Shown here: positions 33,651 to 42,053 of the stretch, piece after piece | Numbering within the stretch: position 1 is the first letter of the stretch | How the letters are laid out: the number at the start of each line of letters is the position of its first letter | From: a virus | IMG/VR virus record: IMGVR_UViG_3300037257_000055 | Location: 1-64,000 of that record | Reading direction: 5' to 3' (one strand) | Length of the DNA: 64,000 bases | Made by a program: the position numbers and the translations under genes | Notes under the pieces: model-generated | The model's input: only the letters and a program-made list of their open reading frames with translations | Database searches by the model: none | Told to the model about the DNA's origin: nothing

Positions 33651-33851
33651 ATGAAATTCTTAAAAGAATTAATCAAACAATTATATGTTTCTATTACAAC
33701 AATGTTTACAGTTGCATTCTTCTTAGAAATTAATAATATACAAAATTATTATTCTACAATGGATATATTAATCATTGCTTTAATAATAACTTATATTGGA
33801 GGATATGCATTATTGCAAGTATATGACATAACTAAAGAAAGCTTAAAATAA
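33651..33851 (+). CDS. Small membrane protein, 66 aa
   Basis: ATG after AAAGGAG, 14 nt behind the recombinase gene. Two transmembrane segments (YVSITTMFTVAFFLEI and ILIIALIITYIGGYALLQVY). Confidence 0.65.
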   Translation: MKFLKELIKQLYVSITTMFTVAFFLEINNIQNYYSTMDILIIALIITYIGGYALLQVYDITKESLK

Positions 33852-33920
33852 ATCTTTTATCAAAAGTGACTAAGATTTAGTAAAATGGTATAATATTATA
33901 ATAATTAAGGAGTGATTTTA

Positions 33921-34169
33921 ATGAGTAAATCAGAAAATTTTATGGAAAGAATATTAAAAGATTTAAATATACCACATTGTGATCCTAAAAGTATGAAAAT
34001 TGAAAAAGTTAGAATATTAGATTGTATATCTGTTAAAGATGATGGATTTGATGATTTAATTGGAAAAAGTTTTATAGTTGCATATAAATGTGAAAATCAA
34101 GTAGGTATAGAATATAATAAAAATATAGTATGGTTTAAAATTGGTGAATATGAATATGTGGAGGTATGA
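33921..34169 (+). CDS. Hypothetical protein, 82 aa
   Basis: ATG 7 nt after AAGGAGTG. Beta-rich region VRILDCISVKDDGFDDLIGK resembles the N-terminal unit of the 185-aa protein at 27464, a partial paralogue. Confidence 0.65.
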   Translation: MSKSENFMERILKDLNIPHCDPKSMKIEKVRILDCISVKDDGFDDLIGKSFIVAYKCENQVGIEYNKNIVWFKIGEYEYVEV

Positions 34170-34174
34170 ATAAA

Positions 34175-34495
34175 ATGGAGAAAGCTAAATATATAGCAAA
34201 GAAAGAAGAAACTTTGTATAAAGATTTAGATAATGCAAGTAAAAAGTTAAAAGAAATTACAAATTGGTATACATTAAGCAATTATGAACTTAATTTTTCA
34301 GATGAAAAGAATCAAAAGTTATATATTCAAAAAGTTAATAATATTTATATTGAATTAAGAAAATTATTGATGGAAACTAAAAAGTTTAAATTAGCAACAA
34401 ATTTAAAAGAATTAATCATCAATGATGAATATACAAAGTTAGAGTATCTAGAAGATTTAGAAAAATTAATTGAAGATATAGAGAAAGTAAAATAG
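34175..34495 (+). CDS. Helical hypothetical protein, 106 aa
   Basis: ATG 10 nt after GTGGAGG; an ATG at 34166 overlapping the previous stop is almost on top of that site. Charged coiled-coil character throughout (KYIAKKEETLYKDLDNASKK). Confidence 0.65.
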   Translation: MEKAKYIAKKEETLYKDLDNASKKLKEITNWYTLSNYELNFSDEKNQKLYIQKVNNIYIELRKLLMETKKFKLATNLKELIINDEYTKLEYLEDLEKLIEDIEKVK

Positions 34496-34502
34496 GAAGC
34501 TA

Positions 34503-34549
34503 ACTTAGACTTAATTTAAATAGGAGGTGATTAGAATATAAGTCTAAGT
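34503..34549 (+). promoter_or_regulatory. Hairpin presenting a near-perfect Shine-Dalgarno without start codon
   Basis: An 11-bp stem ACTTAGACTTA/TAAGTCTAAGT encloses a loop with AGGAGGTGAT (34522-34531), close to full complementarity to 16S rRNA. No ATG, GTG or TTG follows at a usable distance; ATA at 34538 would give 11 codons. Confidence 0.5.
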
Positions 34550-34604
34550 ATTAATTATAAAAATAAATTATAAATAAATTTAAAAAAGAAAGAAGGTTTT
34601 TAGT

Positions 34605-35369
34605 ATAGAAAATAAAATTGGTTTAATTTATGAAAAATCTCATAAATTAATAGAAGGAGAACTATATAAACTATGTAACAAGCATAAAATATTACGTCCA
34701 AATGAAGAACAATGGTTTCCATGCAATGGGGAATATTTTTATAAACATAAAACATCTTCAGATGGGTTATTTCCGTATTGTAAAGAATGTAATAAATTAA
34801 TGTCAAGAGCATGGAGAAATGATAACCTAGAAAAGGTTAAAATTGCTCAATATAAATATGATCATTCTGAAATAAAAAGCAAGGCATTACGAGAAAATTC
34901 AAAAAGACAAAGAGAAACTGGATATCAAAAACAATGGCAACATAATAATAAAGATAAATTAAAAGAATATAATAATACATATTCCAATAAAGCACATAAG
35001 ATAAATAATAAAGAATGGGTTGATTGTAAAGAGTATTTTGATAATAGTTGTGCTTATTGTGGAATGAGTGAGATTGAACATAAAGAAATATATAATCAAC
35101 AATTACATAAGGAGCATGTAGATTGTAATGGTTCAGATGATTTAGGAAATTGTGTACCATCCTGTAAAAGATGCAATACTTCTAAACATCAATTTGATAT
35201 AGAGGAGTGGTATAAGAAACAAGAATTCTTTAGTGAAGAAAAATTGGACAAGATATATAAATGGTTAAACGAAGAATATAAACTACATATACAAGAACAT
35301 AAACCTAAACAAAAATATACTAGAAAAAATTCAATACATATAGAAAACACATCTCAAATAGATGTATAA
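34605..35369 (+). CDS. HNH endonuclease with N-terminal zinc motif, 254 aa, ATA start
   Basis: The HNH core lies around residues 145-185: CAYCGMSEIEHK, LHKEHVDCNGSDDLGNCVPS, CKRCNTSKHQFDIEEW, the usual phage C-x2-C...H...N...C-x2-C arrangement. Upstream, in the same frame and clearly part of the protein, are LCNKHKILRPNEEQWFPC and GLFPYCKECNKLMSR, a zinc module common in these enzymes. That part begins with ATA 8 nt after AAGAAGG, with no conventional start before the ATG at codon 66. Probably a homing-type nuclease. If ATA does not work the gene is silenced. Confidence 0.8.
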   Translation: MENKIGLIYEKSHKLIEGELYKLCNKHKILRPNEEQWFPCNGEYFYKHKTSSDGLFPYCKECNKLMSRAWRNDNLEKVKIAQYKYDHSEIKSKALRENSKRQRETGYQKQWQHNNKDKLKEYNNTYSNKAHKINNKEWVDCKEYFDNSCAYCGMSEIEHKEIYNQQLHKEHVDCNGSDDLGNCVPSCKRCNTSKHQFDIEEWYKKQEFFSEEKLDKIYKWLNEEYKLHIQEHKPKQKYTRKNSIHIENTSQIDV

Positions 35370-35417
35370 TATATTTACTATAAAAATCTGATTTTATGTT
35401 GATGGAGGTGTATAAAA

Positions 35418-35690
35418 ATGGATTGGTTTTGGATAAAAAAGAGAAGAAAAGAAAAACAAGAAAATGAAGTTTTAGAAAAATCAATAAAAAATCAAACAAC
35501 CAAATATTTACTAGATAGATATCTTTATATAGAAAGAATGCTTTGTTATAGTATTGATTATGAATCAAGAGAAAATTTTGAAAGAGAATCACAATACCTT
35601 TTAAAAGAACTAGACGAAAGAAAACATATATATTTAAATAGTTGTGGATGTGTTATGTTTAAAAATGTTGAAAACTTGATAAATTCTTAG
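35418..35690 (+). CDS. Hypothetical protein, 90 aa
   Basis: ATG after GGAGGTG. Very basic start (WFWIKKRRKEKQENEVLEKS), then helices; Cys in NSCGCVMF. No family is recognised. Confidence 0.66.
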   Translation: MDWFWIKKRRKEKQENEVLEKSIKNQTTKYLLDRYLYIERMLCYSIDYESRENFERESQYLLKELDERKHIYLNSCGCVMFKNVENLINS

Positions 35691-35718
35691 ATTTAAAAGG
35701 ACTGGAGTAGGTGAATAA

Positions 35719-36045
35719 ATGAATGATATTATAGATAGATGTATTGAAAAATTATATTTTTGTTCTAAATGGATTCCAAACAATAATTTTGTTGGCAGAA
35801 CTTTTGATTATGTAAATAAAGATGAAAGAGTAATTGAATGTATAAAAAACTGCAATACAGAAATATTAGAAAAACTATTAGAAGACGACCAAGTATTTTA
35901 TAGCACTGGTTATTCATATAGATGTGACACTGTTTTAGTATATATTTCTTTAAATAAACAATTAATAAAGAATATTATGAAAATTGATGATTATAGCTTA
36001 TCAATATATAAATATGATATAGAAACTAAATATAATTTAGTTTAA
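35719..36045 (+). CDS. Hypothetical protein, 108 aa
   Basis: ATG 8 nt after GTAGGTG. Alpha/beta. No family is recognised. Confidence 0.65.
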   Translation: MNDIIDRCIEKLYFCSKWIPNNNFVGRTFDYVNKDERVIECIKNCNTEILEKLLEDDQVFYSTGYSYRCDTVLVYISLNKQLIKNIMKIDDYSLSIYKYDIETKYNLV

Positions 36046-36081
36046 AATGTTACTTTTATTTGAACCTTGGAGGTGAATAAA

Positions 36082-36258
36082 TTGAAAAAATTAGAATTAA
36101 CAAATGATGAAATAATAGTCATGGATATATTTTTAAATTCTAATCCTTGTATTAGCGGATGCTCATTACCTGAAATGCAAGATTATAAAAAAGATTGTAA
36201 TGAATGTAGGCTTATCAAAATGCGTGATAATATTTTAAATAAATTAGGATTAATTTAA
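36082..36258 (+). CDS. Small Cys-rich protein, 58 aa, TTG start
   Basis: TTG 6 nt after GGAGGTG. Cys pattern NPCISGCSLP and DCNECRL (4-5 Cys) suggests zinc or iron-sulphur binding. Confidence 0.62.
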   Translation: MKKLELTNDEIIVMDIFLNSNPCISGCSLPEMQDYKKDCNECRLIKMRDNILNKLGLI

Positions 36259-36339
36259 AATTATCAATGCTTCTTTCATACTTTTAATAATACATAATAA
36301 ATTAAAACAAATTAACATTATGTGAAAGAGGAAATAAAA

Positions 36340-36585
36340 ATGATAAATAATAATATAGTAAGTTTAACAATGGATAATGGAATTAATGTAAAGGTAGATA
36401 AAGGGAATATAAAAGGTGTGAATAAGTATGAGTTGGAAGACCATATTTCAGAATTATTTAAATTTAAAAAGAAATATAAATCAAAAGAATTAATAGAACT
36501 TTCTAGTGTCTGTGATTGTATGTGGAACTTAATGTTTTGTAGTATTAATAAAGAAAGTAGAGAAATGTCATTTAAATTATGTTAA
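36340..36585 (+). CDS. Hypothetical protein, 81 aa
   Basis: ATG after AGAGGAA. Preceded by two fused forward elements (36297-36318). Beta-rich N-terminus and a Cys-containing helix (SVCDCMWNLMFC). Confidence 0.62.
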   Translation: MINNNIVSLTMDNGINVKVDKGNIKGVNKYELEDHISELFKFKKKYKSKELIELSSVCDCMWNLMFCSINKESREMSFKLC

Positions 36586-36616
36586 AATATAGAAAAACAG
36601 TTAAGGTGGTTATGGG

Positions 36617-36790
36617 ATGATTGAAGTTGGAGATAAAGTGAATGGTACAGATATGAATGGGAAAGAATTTCACAATGCTAAAGTAGTAAGCGTATTGAAA
36701 GCTTTCCAAGTGGCAATAATTAAAACTGGGATTGATAGATTGAATACTACAGAAGCGTATACAAGTAAGTTAGAAAGGATTGAAGAGTGA
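36617..36790 (+). CDS. Small hypothetical protein, 57 aa
   Basis: ATG 7 nt after AAGGTGG. EVGDKVNGTDMNGKEFHNAK is a KOW/SH3-like beta pattern. Its TGA overlaps the next ATG by one base. Confidence 0.65.
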   Translation: MIEVGDKVNGTDMNGKEFHNAKVVSVLKAFQVAIIKTGIDRLNTTEAYTSKLERIEE

Positions 36791-37233
36791 TGAAAGATTT
36801 TTATGCGGAAAGAATTAAAGAAGAAAATGAGGATTTAAAAACATTAGGAGATAAAGGCGTTAATGTTAAAATGACTGACAAACAATATTCAATGCTGACA
36901 TTACATGCCTTAAAGGTAGGTTTTAACAATGCTTCTGAATTATTAGGTAGTTTTACCGCTGATTTAACAGACCATCATTCTAATGGTTCTGATGAAAGAA
37001 TGTATGCAGAACAATGGTTTGATAGAGCTTTTGGAATATGGGAAGAAACAAGATATTTCTTTAGATATTACTTATATGATAATGAAATAGAAGCTGAAGA
37101 TTTTGACTTAGAGAACGATATTGATTATTTTGAAGAAGTTTATAGTGAATACTTAGAAGAAGCTGATAATAAAGATCATGAAAGTAAAGAGGAATGTCTT
37201 ACTATTATAAAAGAAATGATAAAGGAGCTATAG
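36790..37233 (+). CDS. Hypothetical protein, 147 aa
   Basis: Starts in the TGATG overlap with the preceding gene. Contains TDHHSNGSDERMYAEQWFDR, a conserved-looking His/Asp-rich segment that could be metal-binding, and an acidic C-terminus. No family is recognised. Confidence 0.66.
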   Translation: MKDFYAERIKEENEDLKTLGDKGVNVKMTDKQYSMLTLHALKVGFNNASELLGSFTADLTDHHSNGSDERMYAEQWFDRAFGIWEETRYFFRYYLYDNEIEAEDFDLENDIDYFEEVYSEYLEEADNKDHESKEECLTIIKEMIKEL

Positions 37234-37258
37234 GACATTTTAAATTGAATATTTTATA

Positions 37259-37301
37259 TTAAGTTGGTATATGATTTATTAATTATTATATACTAACTTA
37301 A
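37259..37301 (+). terminator. Large stem-loop between genes
   Basis: 14-bp TTAAGTTGGTATAT/ATATACTAACTTAA with one wobble pair and a 15-nt loop. No T-run; may protect the mRNA end or act as an operator. Confidence 0.5.
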
Positions 37302-37341
37302 TTATATAGATAATAAATTAAAATAATAAAGGAGATATTAA

Positions 37342-38310
37342 ATGGGAAAAATTAAAACGACTGAACAATTTAAGGAAGAGATGAAAGTTAAAAATCCTAA
37401 TATTGAAGTATTAGGAGAATATATAAATGATACAACAAAAATATTAGTTAAGGATAAAATATGTGGACATGAATGGAATACTTCCAATCCAAATAGATTA
37501 TTAAAAGGACAAATATGTCCAAAATGTAGAATAGCTAGAAAAAATAAAAATCAAATTAAAGATAAAGTAGGAGAAATAAATTATAATAAATACGGAAGTA
37601 AAATGACTATTGTTGGGTATAGAAATTGTAAGGATATAGATGTTAAATTTGATAATGGTTCTTTTTTTAAAAACAAATTATACACAGAATTTAAAAAAGG
37701 AAATCTAATATCACCTTACGATAGACTCATTTGTGGTGTTGGATATTTAGGTGAGGGTGAACATGTCCCAACAATTAATAATAAAAATATACCACAATAT
37801 TATACGTGGCTTGCTATGATAAAGAGATGTTATGATGAAAAACAACAAATAAAACAACCTACATATTTTGGTTGTAGTGTAGATAAAGAGTGGCATAATT
37901 TCCAAGTATTTGCTAAGTGGTGGGATGAAAATTATTATAAAATAGAAGGACAAAGAATGGAAGTGGATAAAGATATACTACATAAAGGGAATAAAGTTTA
38001 CAGTCCTGAAAATTGTATTATTGTGCCTAATAATATAAATGCTTTAATTATAAGTTGTAAAAAAGTACGAGGAGAATATCCAATAGGTGTTGGAATTACA
38101 GAAAGTGGGAAATTTAGAGCAAGGTATAGTGACGCAATATTAGAAACTAGATTTCATTTAGGATGTTTTGATACTCCAGAGGAAGCTTTTTGTATTTATA
38201 AAAAGAATAAAGAAAAACATATAAAAGATGTCGCAGATTATTATAAAAACAAAATACCACAAAAACTATACGATGCTTTATATAAATATGAAGTTGAAAT
38301 TACTGACTAA
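37342..38310 (+). CDS. HNH homing-type endonuclease with AP2-like tail, 322 aa
   Basis: Residues 1-60 have a zinc-ribbon unit (KDKICGHEWNTS, GQICPKCRIA). Residues 150-240 carry the phage HNH type: YYTWLAMIKRCYDEK, PTYFGCSVDKEWHNFQVFAK, MEVDKDILHKGNKVYSPENC, NNINALI. Residues 245-300 (PIGVGITESGKFRARYSDAI, HLGCFDTPEEAF) match AP2/integrase-like DNA-binding modules. All three parts occur together in free-standing homing endonucleases of Firmicutes phages. Convergent with the minus-strand regulator across a shared terminator. Confidence 0.88.
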   Translation: MGKIKTTEQFKEEMKVKNPNIEVLGEYINDTTKILVKDKICGHEWNTSNPNRLLKGQICPKCRIARKNKNQIKDKVGEINYNKYGSKMTIVGYRNCKDIDVKFDNGSFFKNKLYTEFKKGNLISPYDRLICGVGYLGEGEHVPTINNKNIPQYYTWLAMIKRCYDEKQQIKQPTYFGCSVDKEWHNFQVFAKWWDENYYKIEGQRMEVDKDILHKGNKVYSPENCIIVPNNINALIISCKKVRGEYPIGVGITESGKFRARYSDAILETRFHLGCFDTPEEAFCIYKKNKEKHIKDVADYYKNKIPQKLYDALYKYEVEITD

Positions 38311-38321
38311 CGTACAAAAAA

Positions 38322-38357
38322 ATAAGCTAGGATTAATAATTACTTATCCTAGCTTAT
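38322..38357. terminator. Bidirectional terminator between convergent genes
   Basis: Perfect 12-bp ATAAGCTAGGAT/ATCCTAGCTTAT with A-run on one side and T-rich on the other; serves the HNH gene and the minus-strand regulator. Confidence 0.8.
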
Positions 38358-38361
38358 AAAA

Positions 38362-38706
38362 TTAAATATAATATTCTAGATTGTCTTCAAAAAAATTTTT
38401 ATTATCATTTTTGACATCTTTTCTTTTTCTACAATTATCTCTTAGCTCACATTGGTTGCATGGAAAGATTACAATGCTATTAGGACAGACTTTTAAAGCA
38501 TAAGCGATATCTCTAATCAAATTTAATTTAGGAGAGCGAGTTCTAGTAATATTATCTTGTTCAAAAAAAGACAGGTAAGAAGGGGTGAGCCCTATTCTAA
38601 AAGATAATTCTTCTTGTGTCATGTGGCGAAAATTCCTATATTTTTTGAACAATAAAATATATTGACCTCTTTGTGGTTCTTTTAATTTTCTTTTTTTTAT
38701 TTTCAC
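38362..38706 (-). CDS. XRE-family transcription regulator, 114 aa, only minus-strand gene
   Basis: HTH_3 domain: YILLFKKYRNFRHMTQEELS, FRIGLTPSYLSFFEQDNITR, PKLNLIRDIAYALKVCPNSI. A Cys-rich tail follows (PCNQCELRDNCRKRKD; C-x2-C...C), which could bind metal and act as a sensor. GTG 38706 is given as start but is only 3 nt from AAAGGAG; the in-frame ATA at 38700 has the ideal distance. Own promoter at 38741-38770. Likely a repressor acting on itself and perhaps on the divergent 39098 gene. Confidence 0.85.
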   Translation of the reverse strand: MKIKKRKLKEPQRGQYILLFKKYRNFRHMTQEELSFRIGLTPSYLSFFEQDNITRTRSPKLNLIRDIAYALKVCPNSIVIFPCNQCELRDNCRKRKDVKNDNKNFFEDNLEYYI

Positions 38707-38740
38707 TCTCTCCTTTCGACAATATAATACATACATAAAC

Positions 38741-38770
38741 ATTATACCAATTATATGAATGTCGAATCAA
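38741..38770 (-). promoter_or_regulatory. Minus-strand promoter of XRE regulator
   Basis: On the minus strand: TTGATT, 18-bp spacer, TATAAT, about 30 nt before AAAGGAG. Confidence 0.65.
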
Positions 38771-39097
38771 TGCATAAAATATGGTAAAACTAAAAAAATA
38801 CAAGAAAAACTTTACCTATGGTGTTGGAGGATTTTATACTAATTAATATATAATAGACATATGTAATTGATAAAAATTTAACAGTAAAATATTATTAAAG
38901 TCCAACAAACCATCTTGACCAAACATACGTTTGGTAGTAAAATAATATATAGAACATACATTCGTATTAAATTATGGAAATAAAAATAAACAATGTATTG
39001 CTATTTATGTTAATTTGTTATAAAATGAAATTGTAAGAACGTTATACACATTAATTTGTTTATATAAATATTAAAAATAAAAGGGAGAGATTCGTTT
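38771..39097 (+). other. Intergenic regulatory region between divergent genes
   Basis: No coding frame. Besides the LexA-like promoter it has two reverse elements, TGTTAATTTGTT (39008-39019) and CATTAATTTGTT (39049-39060), each followed by AT-rich -10-like stretches, shortly before the next ribosome binding site. Confidence 0.6.
38915..38963 (+). promoter_or_regulatory. Promoter with LexA-like palindrome in spacer
   Basis: TTGACC, exact 17-bp spacer, TAAAAT. The perfect repeat CCAAACATACGTTTGG (38919-38934) covers the -35 edge and spacer. A second partial copy GAACATACATTC follows at 38952-38963. Both are near the Firmicutes LexA/DinR box (GAAC-N4-GTTC). Confidence 0.65.
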
Positions 39098-39394
39098 ATG
39101 GAAATGAGAGTAAAAAATAATTATGAAGAAGTGGGACAAGTAGAAATTAGCTTTTCAAATTTTGAGGTACAAATGCTTATGTTAAAATCTGAGGGGGAAG
39201 GTATAGTATTAACTGATGAACAAGAAAAAGAAAAATATTTTAAAGAAGAAAATTTAGATAAGTTGTTTGAAATAATTAATAATAAGACAGTAAAGAAAAT
39301 AAGCTACATAGATAATGATTATAATAAAATAAAAATAAATCAATTTTATTTTACATTACTAAATAATGAAAAATATACAGTGGAACTGCTATAA
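39098..39394 (+). CDS. Hypothetical protein, 98 aa
   Basis: ATG after AAAGGGAG. Alpha/beta (QVEISFSNFEVQMLMLKSEG). No family is recognised. Behind the LexA-like promoter, so it may be induced by DNA damage. Confidence 0.68.
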   Translation: MEMRVKNNYEEVGQVEISFSNFEVQMLMLKSEGEGIVLTDEQEKEKYFKEENLDKLFEIINNKTVKKISYIDNDYNKIKINQFYFTLLNNEKYTVELL

Positions 39395-39450
39395 TTTATG
39401 GTTAAATATGGACAACTAAATATTTTTATGGTAATATTAAACTATAAATT

Positions 39451-39482
39451 AAAAAATAGTCTTAAATAAAGGCTATTTTTTA
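39451..39482 (+). terminator. Rho-independent terminator
   Basis: AAAAATAG/CTATTTTT stem with 13-nt loop and T-run. Confidence 0.75.
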
Positions 39483-39511
39483 TTGCTTTTAATTTATTAT
39501 AGTGATATAAT
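39483..39511 (+). promoter_or_regulatory. Promoter of DGQHR and recombinase-like operon
   Basis: TTGCTT, 17-bp spacer that contains TTAATTTATT, TATAAT. Confidence 0.68.
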
Positions 39512-39556
39512 TTAAATATAATAAATAGATTAATTATATTTGAGGAGTGAAAATAA

Positions 39557-40942
39557 ATGAGTGATAAGATTAATATAAACATTTTAAAGGACAATTTAAC
39601 ATTGGTTATTCAAAATGAAATAGCGAATATGAGATTACAACAAGATATCAATAAAGAATTTAGTGCTAAAGGATTAAATTTAGATATTCCAGCATTACTA
39701 TTCAATAAAGGGCTAACAGTACATGAAATAAAAAATGAAAATGTATTAATAGCTTTATCAAAATCAATTTTTAATTTTGCAAAAGCTAATGAAAAGAATT
39801 TAGGAGTTAATATAAATCCAACAGATTATTTTACAGGTACAGTATTAACGAATTATGAGGTATATCAAGAAGCTGAAAAGCAAGAAGAATTAAAAACAAT
39901 TGTATTTGAAGATTGTCAAAAGGTTGGAAATAATGCTTATTGGTTTTTCATCAAAGCTAAACAACTTGCGCAAATAAAAGAAAATAATAAGTTGGGAAAT
40001 TTTGAAGGGATTCAAAGAGCTAGAAAAATTGTAAAACTTCCAAATGGTGAAGAGATTGAAAAAATCAATGTAAATAAAGATGGAATTAATTCTTTAATTC
40101 AAAGATTTAAAAAACACAATATAAAACCAACAGCTATAACTTTTACTGTTTTAGATATGCCTAATAAAGAACCACAAGTTAAATTTATTCCTGAGTATAA
40201 GAAGAAGTTTGGAAGACTAGAAGTTACTCCAAATTTTGATAGTAATTCAATTAATTATACTCCAATGATAATAAATGATGGAAATCATAGATCTACTGCT
40301 TTAGCGGACGCTTATTTTGAAGACACAGAAGTTGAAGATGAAGGATTAGGTGTATTTTTCTTTTTAATGAGTCCAAGTGAAGCAAAACAATATACTTCCG
40401 ATACTTTTGAACAAAATTCAACAGATAAAACCTATGCAAAAACTTTAAAAGATACACCAGAAAATAGATTTATACAATATGTAACTACTAATTCAAAAAC
40501 ATTAAAAAATAAGGTTGCAAATATTATTAGCGAATGTAAAGTAAAAAAATCATTAACTTATCTAAGTGTTCTTAATGATAGTGTAGAGTTTATGGATATT
40601 GAAAAAATAGATAATGACGTAACATCTGAAAGAGAAGCAAGAAAAATATCTAATATTATAGATATGTTAATTGAATATTTATCGTCTCAATACTTTGGTG
40701 ACGATATAGAAGTAATGAAAGAACATAACTTTTTATTAAAACCTAATATGTTTGTTGGTTATCTTGCAATAGCGAACGTATTAAAAAACAATGAAAATTC
40801 AAGATTATTAGCTGGAGATGTGGCTGATAAGCTAATAAAAATTAATGAAGATTTAAATAAAAAATTTAAATTAGATATAAAAGATTGTAATGTAAAACAC
40901 ATATATGAATATTTTGAAAAGATAGCTAAGGAGGTAATGTAG
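39557..40942 (+). CDS. DGQHR-domain (DndB-like) protein, 461 aa
   Basis: Residues 236-253, PMIINDGNHRSTALADAY, match the D-G-Q-H-R motif of DndB and related proteins, with Q replaced by N; SPSEAKQYTSDTFEQNSTDK lies where the family has its F-x-x-x-N segment. DndB regulates DNA phosphorothioation in Dnd systems, but none of dndACDE is nearby. Free-standing DGQHR proteins of phages and plasmids have no settled role. Ends 1 nt before the recombinase-like gene, so the two are one operon with coupled translation. ATG after GGAGTG. Confidence 0.72.
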   Translation: MSDKININILKDNLTLVIQNEIANMRLQQDINKEFSAKGLNLDIPALLFNKGLTVHEIKNENVLIALSKSIFNFAKANEKNLGVNINPTDYFTGTVLTNYEVYQEAEKQEELKTIVFEDCQKVGNNAYWFFIKAKQLAQIKENNKLGNFEGIQRARKIVKLPNGEEIEKINVNKDGINSLIQRFKKHNIKPTAITFTVLDMPNKEPQVKFIPEYKKKFGRLEVTPNFDSNSINYTPMIINDGNHRSTALADAYFEDTEVEDEGLGVFFFLMSPSEAKQYTSDTFEQNSTDKTYAKTLKDTPENRFIQYVTTNSKTLKNKVANIISECKVKKSLTYLSVLNDSVEFMDIEKIDNDVTSEREARKISNIIDMLIEYLSSQYFGDDIEVMKEHNFLLKPNMFVGYLAIANVLKNNENSRLLAGDVADKLIKINEDLNKKFKLDIKDCNVKHIYEYFEKIAKEVM

Positions 40943-40943
40943 A

Positions 40944-42053
40944 ATGTATGAATTCTTAGATGAAGATGTAAAATATGATGGTTTAAATGAATATCTAAAA
41001 AGAAAAGCTGATTGGTTAGAAGAAGTCGAAGATAGATATTCAGATACTACAAAAAGAACTTACTGGATTTTGTTAAATACTAGAGTCAATTTCTTAGAAT
41101 TAAACAAAGAGAAAGAATTGTATAATTGGACTAAACAAGAGATAATTCAAGCAATAAAAACTACTGCAACAACTTCAATGACAACAAAAAGTATGTTATT
41201 TACTACAATATCAAATTATATAGGTTGGGCATATAAAAAAGGTTATAACTATGTAGGGAATCCATGTGATTCAATTGATACAACTGGTTTATTTGATGTT
41301 AGTGATGAAGCTAAGAAACAACAGTACAAGACACTTCAAGAATTTAATGAATTTATATATGGATTAGATTGTACAGATGTAGACAGGGCAATGTTGACAT
41401 TGTTAAGATATGGAGTTCCTATAGATAATGTGGGAACTATAAAATGGGAAGATGTAGATAGAGAAAAGAAAATTTTAAATGTTTATTCAGAAGAAAAAGG
41501 TTTGTTGGAATTGCCGATTGATAATTCATTTATAAGATTTATAGATTCAGCTAAAAATTGTTTTACTAAACCAAGAAAACAATCAAAAGCAAGTTTGAAA
41601 AGAGTTAATAAAAAAGAAACAGAAATGGAAGACATTAATTATTTAGATATAGGATTTATTATTAAAACAACTGAAAGAGTTGATTGGCAACATATGAGTG
41701 CCGAAGATGTATATAATAAACTAGGAAATCTTTCAAAAAGTAATGGAATTAATAGAATAAGTGTACCTAATTTAAATATGAATAGAAGATTTGATTTATT
41801 ATTTGAAAAATATAAACAAAATGATATGGTTACAAATATTGATATAGATGATGTAAATGAAATATATGACAATACGTTTACAGTAAATAAAAACTCAAGA
41901 GTCCGAAGAGATTTTCAATTAATATCAGGATTAGATATAAAAACAAAAAAGAGAACTAATAAAAATATTTCTAAAGTTGAAAATAAAGAGATAGAAATTG
42001 AATTATCATCTGAATTAGAAGTAAGTATTGATTCAGAAAAGATAGAGAGCTAG
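40944..42053 (+). CDS. Degenerate tyrosine-recombinase-like protein, 369 aa
   Basis: An N-terminal SAM-like domain (residues 15-110: YSDTTKRTYWILLNTRVNFL) is followed by a catalytic-domain start, residues 144-172 (VDRAMLTLLRYGVPIDNVGT, then IKWEDVD), matching the T-G-x-R-x-x-E-x-x-x-L-x-W-x-D pattern but with the G-x-R context lost. H-x-x-R and a Y nucleophile context are absent (ISVPNLNMNRRFDLLF). It is therefore unlikely to recombine DNA. The 54339 protein has the same features. A DNA-binding repressor role like that of SP-beta MrpR (YopR) is the leading idea. Strong terminator follows. Confidence 0.7.
   Translation: MYEFLDEDVKYDGLNEYLKRKADWLEEVEDRYSDTTKRTYWILLNTRVNFLELNKEKELYNWTKQEIIQAIKTTATTSMTTKSMLFTTISNYIGWAYKKGYNYVGNPCDSIDTTGLFDVSDEAKKQQYKTLQEFNEFIYGLDCTDVDRAMLTLLRYGVPIDNVGTIKWEDVDREKKILNVYSEEKGLLELPIDNSFIRFIDSAKNCFTKPRKQSKASLKRVNKKETEMEDINYLDIGFIIKTTERVDWQHMSAEDVYNKLGNLSKSNGINRISVPNLNMNRRFDLLFEKYKQNDMVTNIDIDDVNEIYDNTFTVNKNSRVRRDFQLISGLDIKTKKRTNKNISKVENKEIEIELSSELEVSIDSEKIES

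Noticed and set aside
32604-33851. Attachment site next to the XerC-like gene
   Set aside because: No tRNA end or long direct repeat is visible on either side; not callable from this window alone.
34791-34802. AATAAATTAATG match within the HNH gene
   Set aside because: It encodes N-K-L-M of the zinc motif region; a chance coding match, not counted as an element.
39557-40942. Phosphorothioation (Dnd) system
   Set aside because: Only the DndB-like motif is present; no DndA, C, D or E genes are in the neighbourhood.
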